64,000 bases of DNA from Eutreptiella sp. 'Long Island Sound 2002' (taxonomy: Eukaryota > Euglenozoa > Euglenophyceae > Eutreptiales > Eutreptiaceae): assembly GCA_964036045.1 (NCBI GenBank), contig OZ038381.1:161700283-161764282 (forward strand), given 5' to 3'. Under the pieces are notes generated by a model. That model saw only the letters and a list, made by a program, of their open reading frames with translations, was not told the origin of the DNA and did not search any database. The translations under genes and the position numbers were made by a program. Below, piece by piece: positions 20,701 through 32,700 of the stretch; positions within the stretch are counted from its first letter, which is position 1; each line of letters begins with the position of its first letter.

Positions 20701-23700
20701 TAGCTGGGAAGCTTGTTCTGCCGCAATGGAGAGATTTTGCAGGCTGGTATGTTGTGGGCACATGGGTATAAGGGGAAGCTGGTGCACACACCCGGTGCAA
20801 CCAGAATGATGTTGTCAAGTCAGGGAAGACATGTTCGGCGGGCAGACAAACCGTGTGGACAACATGTTCGCTAAACTGACTAGTGTCTCACAGAGTTGTC
20901 CACTGGGAGCTTTGGAAACCGGTTTTCTCGGAAGCACTTAACTGTGGCACAAGTTGCCCACACCCGGAACAAAGCATGGCTGGCAGCCATCATTCGGTAG
21001 GCGGAGTATGAGAGGATGGCCGCAAAAGATACCCATGCTGCAGTCAAATCTCTGGCACTGGTTTGGGGGGCGGGGGGGCAGCTGGATTCATTGCGGACAG
21101 AGTGGCACCAGAACGAGCTATTGTGGGTTGTGATTTGTAACGGGCAATCCCAGGACACCTCTGACTGATAGGCATGTACAATGCAAACTTCCCGGCTCAC
21201 AGGATCTGACTCTGCTCTGGAGGTCCTCCGGTGAGCGCACCACCTGACATCAGGGACATCTCAGTGCGTTCCATGCTCTGCTTGCGGCCTTCTCCCAACA
21301 AGAATCCATTGCCTGCGCAATGCAAACCCCCAAAATCTTCAACTTCATATTGACCTGTGCACTTTCATGTTTTGCTCTTCGCGGGTCCTTAGTCTTGGAT
21401 TTTCTTTGTTTGTTTCTTCACGACCGACTCCCTCCCTTCACCTGGCGCCGCCCTGTGTACTCACGCATTCTATTGTTTACTTGCTTTTTCTGTGTATGCC
21501 TGCGTTTTGTGCATGAGGACGGGATGACCATCTGTTTGTTCTGTTCAATACTGCCCTCTGATTGCAAGCCTTACACTGCTGCTTCCCACTGACTGACAGC
21601 GAGCTACATATTCGTGTTTGTTGGCTCAGCATTGTCCACGATACAAAATAGCCAAGAAGAGGAGGGGGGGGGGGGGGGGGAGGATCCCAAATTTTGCGGA
21701 TCAAAAATGGCCGAACAAAAAGTGTCTTTGGTAAAATCTAATTCCGCACTATAGCCATGTGCATAAATTCTAGCATGTCCTGGATAAACCCCGAAACATG
21801 TACTGTCATTGCCGTATTTAAAAACGGTCAAATTTAAAAACGGTGCCCTTGGCGTTTTTAATTATGGCTTTTTTAATTATGGCCACCCACAAGGACACTA
21901 CACGGCCTGTCCGTCGACCTACAGAAAATTGTCCGCCGTTGCGCTGCAATAATGACGGTGCTTGCTCTGAGAGGACAGCCCTGGCAACGACGGCATACAC
22001 ACGGCCAGTCACAGACTCCCCTTGACTGCGGAGAGCATCAACTTGACGGTCCCACTCTCCTCAGGCTTCAACAGGGGCTTTGTCAAATAGTTGCTTGCGG
22101 CCCCGTTTGCGCTGTACCTCCCAAAAATTGCCCTCCTTCCGCCAACGGTACAGCCAAGTGCGAACTGTCTCTGATGAAATGAGGAGGTCCTTTGGGGCTG
22201 TTAAGTTGTACTCCATTGCTGCAGCATGTGGTCCAACATGGCGTGCCTTTGTGACAAGTTGCTCCACATGCTCAGGGGGGCGTTGCTTGCGTTTGCCACT
22301 GTCCTTCAAATCCAAAACGACATTTGCTGGAACAGCAAATGCTTCCATCAAAAAACCACCTTTGGAGAGGAAAAGTGCACAAAAGTGGCTGACCGTTTTA
22401 AATTATGGCCAATTCTGGAAATCCCCCAAAACCCCCGGCGTTTTTAATAATGGCGTTTTAAATTATGGCGTTTTAATTTATGGCCGTTTTAAATTATGGC
22501 CGCTACAGTATCATGAATGGTATGCCAACCTCTGGACTGCATCCCACCGCACCACACCACACCACACCACACCACACCACACCACACCACACCACACCAC
22601 ACCACACCACACCACACCACACCACACCACACCACACCACACCACACCACACCACACCACACCACACCACACTACACCACACCACACCACACCACACAGG
22701 CCACTTGTGCACAAAGGACTTGTGGGCGAGCGCACACGGATGTGTGTACTGTCCTCCACATCCGGGAACTCCCGGACGGGTGGACACGCCAACACCTGAC
22801 CGACCGCTTCATATGGCTGGTGGGCACGGTGGGCGTAGCCCTGACAACGGTGGTAAGCGAGAGGTAGAGACCATACCCCCGACCGCCGGGATAACCGCTC
22901 CCGTCGTGACCCGCCCGGATCAGCCCCCGGGCCGGGCCGGGAGCGACGAGACCCCGACGACCGGCGCCGGTACCGCTCCCCCAGCCCGGATACCGCTAGA
23001 CGCCTGAGGTATGATGCGCCAGATACGGGGCGCCGGCCGCAGTGGGAGCCCCGTACGGCTCCCGACGCCCAACCCCCGCATGTCCCGCATGTCCCAAGGG
23101 ACAAGCCCCCGCGCAAGCGGCAACGCCATAACAACGAAGGCGGACGGCCTGCGGCGCAGTCGCCCGCGGGCACCCCGCACAGGCTACCGGTGCACGCTCT
23201 GGCGGGGACCCAAACGACGCCGGGCCTCCTGGCCCCCTGTGCACAGCAGGCACGACTGCCACAGGACGGCGCCCCCCGCACGCCCCAGAAGCACCGTACC
23301 GGTGTCACGCAAACCACCCCGGGCCTCCGGGGCCCGGGCTACGCCTCCCCGAGCGGGGCAATGAAAGCCCCCCAGCAGCCCCGCGCCGCGGACCCACCGA
23401 CCGTCCTGCACATCCGGCGCCTCCCCACAGGGTGGTCCCGCCGTCACCTGGCGGACCGTTTCATGTGGCTGGATGGGGCGGAGGGGGTGGCGGAGGCCTT
23501 TTATGGAGGAGAAAACCACGGGTACCTGACCTTCCGCGCCCACACACAGGCGCTGGCGGCGTGTGCGGTAGTCAGCGCTGCCCTGGGTACGGTAGCGCCC
23601 CCGCCCGGCCGCCTGCCGGCGGCAGTCCACTGTGTCAACCGCAGTGTCATCCGGGACCTCACCGTGCACACACAGCGGGACGCCCCGGGCGAGGAGCATC

Positions 23701-26700
23701 ACGACACGCCGTCCGCCGGGGCTGCCCCCCCGCGCATGGACCGCCCCTCCCTCACCGAGGATGACGTCCGGCGCCTCATAGCCGATGCCGTGGGCGGAAC
23801 GCAGCAGGTGGTACATCCGCGGCCGCAGGAGCCCGCCCGGGCGCCCACAGCCGACGCGGTCGGTGGCGCCGGCCGCCCCCTACCCCGAGGCCCCCCTCCG
23901 GCGCAACAGGCGCCCATCTCCCGGGAAAGAGACCCAGCGTTGCCCGGGGGCGGGGCAGCCCCTGAGCGAAGCCCAGAGGTCACCGCGGCTCGGGTGAGCC
24001 CGCCTACGCGGCCGCGAGCCGCAGCCAAAGGCCGTACTAGCCAGCTTAGCCGGCGTGTCCTGGCGGCTACCGGGACGCCTAGTGACCCCGGCCAACCGGC
24101 TGCCGGGCATGCCAGCGCAGGGCCCCCCCGGCCCGGCCCCTCGGATGTGGCAGCTGAAGGCGTGTTCCAGGACCTCTTGGGCGCGGATTGCCGGGAGGAG
24201 GGCCATCAGCAAGCCCTCGCCAGCGCCCCAAAGGCCCCTGCGGCCCGCCCCCAGGCGCCCGCTGGCAACCCCATGACCGCCCAGGCCCACGACGGTGCTG
24301 AGGCCTCAGCTCCCCCGACGGGGGGCCACCCCCCGGAGGGACCCGCCCTGGATTGGTGTACAGTTTGTCGCTTCTGGCGCCCCAGCCCATGCGACCAGTG
24401 CCCCCCGCAGGGAGCCCCCCAGGAGGAAGACGAGGCTGCGGAGCTCGCCCCGGAAGGAGAACGGGAGCTAGGGCCCCGTGAGACCTCGCCCGCTCTCGAA
24501 ACTCCCACTTCGCACGCGGCGGATGACCCTCTGCCCCCCCCCATCGATGTGGATGCGTCCCAGGGCACGGCCACCCAACTGGCTGGCCTCCTGGATGATG
24601 AAGCGGGCGCCCTCAGCCCGCTGGAGCCCCTACCGCCGGCGGTAGAGTTGGATGACGACCCTGCACCGCCGGCAGCCGGCCGCGCCGACAGCCCGCCGGG
24701 CGAGCTGGGCCCGCACGAGTCCCGCCTGGCGGCGCTCATCGCCGATACTGCCCTGGAGGAGGCGAACCCCTGCAAGGCCCTGGACGTCGCTGTCTTCGTG
24801 GACAGCGAACGCCTGTCGGCGGTGGGACGCCGCATGCGGGCGGCGGGCCAGGACACCACCCCCGTCCCCGGCCCCCATTCCCCGGAGGGAGACGGCCTCC
24901 CTCCCCTCCTGGCCCAGTATGCAAAGAGGACCCGCGAGCTGCTCCAGCTCGTGGGCTATACCCTGGGGGTTCCCTCCTTCTCCCTCTCCAGCTGGGAGGG
25001 AGATGCCATCCCGGCTCCTCACCCGCCGGGACTTGGGATCACGGTGTATTACGTGATCGAGGGGAGGGTGCAGCTCCGCCTCCCCACCCCCGAGGGCGGC
25101 TCGCGCCCAGGGTGGTGGCTCCAGGCCATGGCATATGCGTATGCCTGGTCTGCCCCACCCCCGCCCCGGGCGGTCCCCCCGGATACCAGGGCCCTGGTGC
25201 TGATATGCCAGTGCCCGGTACATGTCCCCCGGGGCACGCCAGCCACCGCCCCCCCCCCCGTCCAAATCTGCGTCAAGCGCGGGGACCGGTACACCCCAGT
25301 CGACACGGCGAGCATGGACCTCGGGGACCACAGGTCCACCCTCACCCCACCCGGAGGCAACCCCCTGGCCATCGCTACGCCCATGGTGGCCAGGGCCACC
25401 TACGACAGGGCTCGGGGGGGACTCGTCATCGTCCCCTCGGCCCTGGGGGCCCAGCAGCTCCGCGACGCCGACTGGAAGGGATGGAGCGCCTCGTGGGTTA
25501 GCTACGCCCGGGCCCTCCAGCCGGCCAAGCCGGTCGGCTTCAAGGTCCTGGGGGCGCAGGCCCCGGCCCTACGAGACTGGGTGCTCCCCAGGCTCACGGG
25601 CGAACGGCCAGCGGGGACTCCCTCCCTGACCACGGTGTTTGGCCTCATCGGGCGTGACCTGCGGGCAGCCCAGGAGGCAGCTGGCGGCTCGGCCACACAC
25701 GCCGACCCCCAGGGCGGGCCCACTTCCTGAGAGCCGGACCCGGAGCCGGAGCACCCCACTCCCTCGCAATCCCAGAATTGAGGGCACCCCGGAGGACGTG
25801 CACGCTGTGGGGTACCTGTGGCTCAACGTCCGGGGCCGGTACCTCCGGCAACGCCTCCTTGCGCAAGCCCTGCACATGGCAGCGCGCCGCCCTACCCTCC
25901 TCATCCTGGCTGAGGCCCAGTCCCGGGCAGGCCCCGAGGACCCCCCCTTCCAGGACTACGCCCGTCACGTCGTGCTCCCCGCCCAAGGCAAGACGGGGGC
26001 GGGCCTGGAAGTATACGTCCGCACCGGGACAACCACCCGGGCTTCCCTCCTCTGGGGCGCGGAGGATGCCAACGCCCTCCTCATGGAGGTCCTCACCCCG
26101 TGGGGTCGGCATCATGTGCTGGCAGCCCATGCCCCCCAGATCAGCATAGGCGTGGAGCCTTACGTGAGATGGTGGGCCGCCGTCTGGAGGGAGGTCACCT
26201 GCCTGGTCGACCCGACGACCGTCCTGGTTGTCACGGACACCAACTCGGCGGCCCGACCGGCAGATAGAGGGACCCCGCGCCCCGAGGACACGGGCTACCG
26301 CACGTTCCTGAGGGCCTTCAACCTCAGGGACTTAGTGGACCTTCACCCGGTCCCGCAGGACACATACTCCTGCTTCCAGGGGGCCGCGCGCTCCCGCATC
26401 GACACAGCCGCCTGCCACAGCGAGGCGCAGTTCACCATCGCCTCGTACCACTACTGGGCGAGCACCCTCCTCTCGGACCACCACGTCCCCCTCCTTCTCA
26501 CCGTCGCCTTCCCGGTGAACCGGCTGGACAAGCCCAGCCCCCATACGGTCTCCCGCACCCCGGAGTACCACCTGGGCCCAGTGGCCCTGTCCCCGGCCGA
26601 CACGGCCGATTTCCACAACTCAGTACTCCGCAGGAGGGCCGTGGACCCCCAGCTGGCCCCGAATCGGTGGCTGAAAGGCCTGCAAAGGGCCATCTACGAT

Positions 26701-29700
26701 TGGGCCCACGCCACGGGCAAGGTCCGAGCCCTCCGCTTCCGGCAGTACCGCCTCAAGACGCGCCCGGCGGAGCGAGCTCCCCCCTCGCGGGCTCCCCAGC
26801 AGCCCTTCCCAGCGCGCAGCATGCTCCCCACGGTGGGGCGTTTTACAGTGATGGCCCAGAGCATACTGGGCACCTCAGTGACGGCGGGGCACGCCCTCAA
26901 GCGGAGCCTAGTGGCCTTGGGGGAAGCCCAGCGCCAGCAGAGCCTCCGGGGGGTGAAACGCAGGGCCCTCCGACGCAAGCAGGAAACCCTCAACTTGAAG
27001 CGCACCCCGGAGCAGTGGAGGGAGGTGCAGCGTCGTAGCAGGGGCCCCCCGCGCGATGTCTCGGAAATCCCCCTGGACAGCAAGGCGCTCCTCAACCCCA
27101 GGGAGACGTTGTCCGCCCTGTACTTGAGCCGCCTACGGCTCCAGGGCCATAGCTACCGGATCCGGGATGACCCCGACCGATGGGCCCACTTCCAGAGGTA
27201 CCTGGGGCTCCTGCCGCAGCATGCCCCGCCAGCCCGCGGCGACTATGTCCAGCCCCGCCACCTCTGGGAGGTGCAGTCGGGGAAGGCCCGCGGCCCCGAC
27301 CTCCGCCTACCCGAAGCGGACGTCTGCATCGATATAGCCTGGTACCGACACCTGACGGAGGCGGACCAGAAGACCCTGTGCACCGTGGTGCGCAGCCCCC
27401 CAGTCAGCCGCACGGTGGGCAGGCGGGGGCGGGTTACCCTGCTCCTAAAAAACCCGGACCAGCCGGTCCAGGAGGCGAACCTCCGGGGGATAACCATCTC
27501 CTCCCACGTCTCCAAACTCGAGCCCACGGCCTTCTATGCCGTGGCGACAGCCGTCTACGAGCGGGCCCTGGGGGGGCCCTGCCTAGTGGGGGGCATGCGG
27601 GGGATATCCCTCCAGGAGGTCGTCCGCACGGTGCACATGAAGCTGGACCTGGCCAGGCTTCAAAACCGGATAGTGGACGTCCTGATCACGGATCTCGCGA
27701 AATTCTTCGACGTGATCGCGCAGGACATTCACCCTATAGTGGGAGCCCTAGTGGGCCTGGGAGAGGCCGACCACCTCGCCACCCATACCGAGGGTTTCTC
27801 CTACACCCTGCCCTTGGGCCCCTGGCAGTCCCACACCCTGACGCAACTCCTGGGTACGCCCCAGGGTACCGTCCAGGGGGTCCATGCGGGGGCGACGGCG
27901 GCGCTCCCTTTCTTGCGATACATGGACATCGCATACCGGTCCTCGGCGGTAGAGCCCTTCCGCTTCCCGGGACTCATGTGGGTGGACGACACGATCGTCC
28001 TCTTGGAGCGGGGCGATTCCCACCCCATACAGGGGGTCCTATTGGATCAGCGGGTATACTACCAGGGAATCCTGCGGGTGGACGTCCCTGACCGCAAGAT
28101 CCAGCACGGCTCCACGTCAGACCCGCGGCCCCTACGGTCGCCTACGCCAGCAGCCGTGGCCCGCCACCTAGGCCGCGCGTGGGTGACGAGTACCCCGGAC
28201 CAGCGGCGGGAGGCACTGGCAGGGGCCCCGGAGATACAGCCCTCCAGGGTCCTCCGATATATGGGAACCGACATTTACCTCCAGGGGGCGCCTACGGCCT
28301 GGGGAGTATCAGGCCCAGGTGGCCTCAGGAGTGGGCACCTCCCAGGAGGGGGAGGCGATGGCCCTCCTCTCGTATGCCCGCCGGCTGGCGACACAGCAGG
28401 GGGTTTACTGGCTGGTGCCGGACTCGGAGGCAGCAGTGGGGGCCCTCCGCACGTACCAGGAAGAAGGGCACTGCGGAGATGGCATCCACCACCTCTACGC
28501 CACCGTCCTGGGGGGGCAGCGCCTCTCCCCGAGGTCTGCCATCAATGTGGTGACCACACCATCGCACTGGATCACGGACCTCAACGTCCGTGTGGACGCA
28601 GCGACGCGGGAGCCGCCGGAGGTAGACCTCACGTGGCTCCTCAGGCGCCCCTACTCATTTATCCCCCCAGTGCCCTTCCGCGACCAGTGCCAGCTCTCCC
28701 CGACGGCGTTGAGTGACTGGTTGCAGGACCGGGCCTCCATACCGGCGCAAGCCATCTACGAGGCCCGCTGGGGGGTAAACTTCATGCCAGGGGGGGGCCT
28801 CCCCCTGGACTGGTTCGACCACGACCAGCAGCGCCACATCACGGCGAATCGCATGGACAACGTCCCGACCATGGCCGTCCTAGCCCACCGTTCCTCCCAC
28901 CGGGGCACGGTGCTGGATACAACGTGCCTCCTGTGCGGGACACAGCCCGAGACGGCGCCCCACCTGTGGGCCTGCTCGGCTCAATCGCACGAGTGGGGGC
29001 CAGCCCGCCGGCGCCTCGCAGCGTGGCTCGACCAGAAGGTGGGGCCACGGGCGGCCCCAGTGCGTCACCAGCTGTGGGAACCGACTGTGCTGGAGCAGTG
29101 GGCGGCAGCCCTGCGGACCCCCTCCATGCAGCTGGCCCACCTGGAGTGTACAGGGCCCCACTCGCTGGGCACGGAGTTCCTCCGCCACGTCGTGGAGGAG
29201 TCCATACGGATCTGGTACGCCCACGCCAAGGCGCGTGCCACACTGCTGAAGGCCCGCCTGGGCCCGGGCAGCACGATGGCGTGGGCGTTGCAGGAGCTAC
29301 GCCTGCACCAGCAAGCAGAAAGGGAAGGGGTGCAGCGGGAGCTCCTGGAATAAGCGCGGTCGCCAGAGGCGAACTCACCAGGTCTCCCCGACTCCCCCTC
29401 CCCCTGCCGAGGCCTACACACTTACGCACAGCGCGCACACAACACACACAGCCCAGCCCGTTTACCTGTACCCGTGGATAGACATCCCGGCCTTTTGCCT
29501 TTTGGTAACAGCGCCTTCGGCACACCACACCACACCACACCACACCACACCACACCACACCACACCACACCACACCACACCACACCACACCACACCACAC
29601 CACACCACACACCACACCACACCACACCACACCACACCACACCACACCACACCACACCACACCCTGAGTACTCCCCAGCTCTACTCACGGGCTGGGTGCC

Positions 29701-32700
29701 GGGTGCGAAGCCCCCGACGACAGGGCCCGGGCACCACCCCAACGGGTGGTGTACTAACAGTGTCGGGTGTACGCGCGCGCCAGCGCCAAGCACCACCCCC
29801 AAGGGAGCCCGCGGCCCCCTAGTACCGGCCGCCAGGGCCCCGGGAACGGACCAGCGATCCCTAGAGAGGACGGCTGGTACAGCCTCCCCCTCCATCTCCC
29901 CTCAACGCCTTTGCCCCACCCACAGGGCCCTCTGCCCCAACTCCATCCCACACACCCCCATGCAGCTCTCAGCGCCCCCCCCGCGCTCCAGCCTCAGCCC
30001 CCCCCGCTGCCGCCCCTGCGCGCGCCCCAGTGCCCCATCCCTCCAAGCCCGACATGCGTCCCTGCCCAGTGCGCCCCCCTTCTCTATCCCCCACCTCTGC
30101 AGGAGGGAAACCTCCAGGGGCCGGGAGTGAAGTATGCCTCCCTGGGTCCGATCGGGTCGCGGCAAGGAGGTCCCCCGCAGTGGGGCTTCGCCGGCGGCCA
30201 AGTCTGCTTAGAGGGGTACAGGGTGGGGGGCCGAGGGGAAGCGGATCAAGCGCACCATCAAGGACGCCATCATGCACACTATCGGGCACACCATCAAGCA
30301 CACCATCGGCCACGCCATTGGGCACGCTATCAAGCAGACCATCCAGCACACCATCGACCACGCCATTGGGCAGGCTAACAAGCACGCCATCAAGTACACC
30401 ATCGAGCACGCCATCAAGCACGTCATCGAGCACGCTATCAAGCACGCCATCACGTACACCATCAAGTACACCATCAATCGCGCCATCAAGTACACCATCG
30501 AGCACGCCATCAGGTACACCATCAATCGCACCATCAAGGACGCCATCATGCACGCCCTCGAGCACACCATCAAGCACACCATCGGCCACGCCATAGGGCA
30601 CGCTATCAAGCACACCATCAAGTACACAATCAAGCACGCCATCAAGCACGCCATCGACCACGCCATCACGTACACCATCAAACACGCCATCCAGAGTGCC
30701 ATCATGCACGCCCTCGAGCACACCATCAAGCTAACCATCAAGCACACCATCGACCATGCCATTGGGCACGCTAACAAGCACGCCAACAAGTACACCATCG
30801 AGCACGCCATCGAGCACGTCATCGAGCACGCTATCGAGCCCGCCATCAAGTACACCATCAAACACGCCATCAAGTACACCATCACGCACGCCATCAAGTA
30901 CACAATCAAGCACACCATCAAGAACGCCATCATGCACGCCCTCGAGCGCACCATCAAGCGCACCATCAAGCACACCGTCGACCACGCCATTGGGCAGGCT
31001 AACAAGCACGCCAACAAGTACACCATCGAGCACGCTATCGAGCACGTCATCGAGCACGCCATCATTCACGCCATCACGTACGCCATCAAACACGCCATCA
31101 AGTCCACCATCGCGCACGCCATCAAGTACACCATCAAGCGCACCATCAAGGACGCCATCATGTACGCCCTCGAGCACACCATCAAGCGCACCATCAAGCA
31201 CACCGTCGACCATGCCATTGGGCACACTAACAAGCACGCCATCAAGTACACCATCGAGCACGCCATCAAGCACGTCATCAAGCACGCTATCAAGCACGCC
31301 ACCACGTACACCGTCAAGCACGCCATCGAGCACGCCATCGACCACGCCATCACGTACACCATCAAACACGCCATCAAGTTCACCATCACGCACGCCATCA
31401 AGTACACCATCAAGCACACCATCCAGAATGCCATCATGCATGCCCTCGAGCACACCATCAAGCACACCATCAAGCACACCATCGACCACGCCATGGGACA
31501 CGCTACCAAGCACGCCATCAAGTACACCATCGAACACGCCATCGAGCGCGTCATCGAGCACGCAATCACGCACGCCATCAAGTACACCATCGAACACGCC
31601 ATCGAGCGCGTCATCGAGCACACTACCAAGCACGCCATCAAGTACACCATCGAGCACGCCATCGAGCACGCCATCAATCGCGCCATCACGTACACCGTCA
31701 AGCACGCCATCAAATACACCATCGCGCACTCCATCAAGTACACCATCAAGCACACCATCAAGGACGCCATCATGCACGCCCTCGAGCACACCATCAAGCA
31801 AACCATCAAGCACACCGTCGACCCTGCCATGTGAGGGATGCCCTGCCTTGGTGCAGGATGCCCTGCCACGTGCGGGATGCCCTGCCTGGTGTGGGATGCC
31901 TTGCCTAGTGCAGGATGCCCACCCTTCCTCCCTCCGCCCATCCAGCCCTACAACAGGCCCAGAACCCTATCCAGCCCCCCCTCCCTCCGCCCATCCGGCC
32001 TAGAAACCAGCCCACAACCCTGACTTGCCCTCTCTCCCTCCCCCTATCCTGCCCTCAAACCGGCACACAGCGCAAACCAGCAGCAGAAGATGGCCCCCCA
32101 TTGGCCTTACAGGAGACTCCGAACACCCCCTGGGCTGGGCTCCCCGTCCCCCCCAGGCCGGTGCGCCCGGTTCTCTGAAGCAGATGGCCCCCCATTGGCC
32201 TTACAGGAAACTCCGAACACCCCCTGGGCTGGGCTCCCCGTCCCCCCCAGGCCGGTGCGCCCGGTTCTCTGGAGCAGATGGTCCCCCATTGGCCTTACAG
32301 GAGACTCCGAACACCCCCTGGGCTGGGCTCCCCGTCCCCCCCAGGCAGGTGCGCCCGGTTCTCTGAAGCAGATGGCCCCCCATTGGCCTTACAGGAGACT
32401 CCGAACACCCCCTGGGCTGGACTCCCCGTCCCCCCCAGGCCAGTGTGCCCGGTTCTCCGAAGAAGACGCCTCCCCATGGGCCTTGAAGGCTTTTCCGACC
32501 ACCCCCTGGGCTGGACTCCCCGTCCCCCCCCGGCCGGACGCCATCATGCACGCCCTCGAGCACACCATCAAGCGAACCATCAAGCACACCGTCAACCCTG
32601 CCATGTGCGGGATGCCCTGCCTGGTACGGGATGCCCTGCCACGTGCGGGGTGCCCTGCCTGGTGTGGGATGCCTTGCCTAGTGCAGGATGCCCACCCTTC

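Larger units (their letters stand above)
22698..29663 (+). mobile_element. LINE A, APE-type non-LTR retrotransposon
   Basis: A 7-kb GC-rich element with two overlapping ORFs, a conserved 3' tail at 29404-29519 and a (CCACA)n tract at each end. It lies antisense inside the 22-kb serpin intron. Endonuclease and reverse-transcriptase motifs are intact, but ORF2 carries one frameshift. No poly(A) tail is present: the 3' end passes directly from the tail sequence (GCGCCTTCGGCACACC) into (CCACA)n. Clade assignment needs a phylogeny. Confidence 0.9.

Noticed and set aside
22550-22697. Telomere-like (TGTGG)n end
   Set aside because: The pentamer is G-rich on one strand, but the tracts are internal, occur in both orientations, are short and always abut retroelement ends. 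Telomeric identity would need evidence from chromosome ends.
22480-22799. Coding frames rich in HTTPHHTTPHH across the CCACA tracts
   Set aside because: Direct translation of the pentanucleotide repeat (15-bp, five-residue period); not a protein.
23190-25730. Long minus-strand frames opposite LINE A ORF1 and ORF2
   Set aside because: Shadows caused by high GC; the conserved motifs and the LINE B homology are all on the plus strand.
30272-31834. 520-codon H-A-I-K repeat protein in the 12-bp array
   Set aside because: The unit length is divisible by three, so a single stop-free unit keeps frames open on both strands; comparable frames exist on the minus strand. No start context or unique domain supports a gene.
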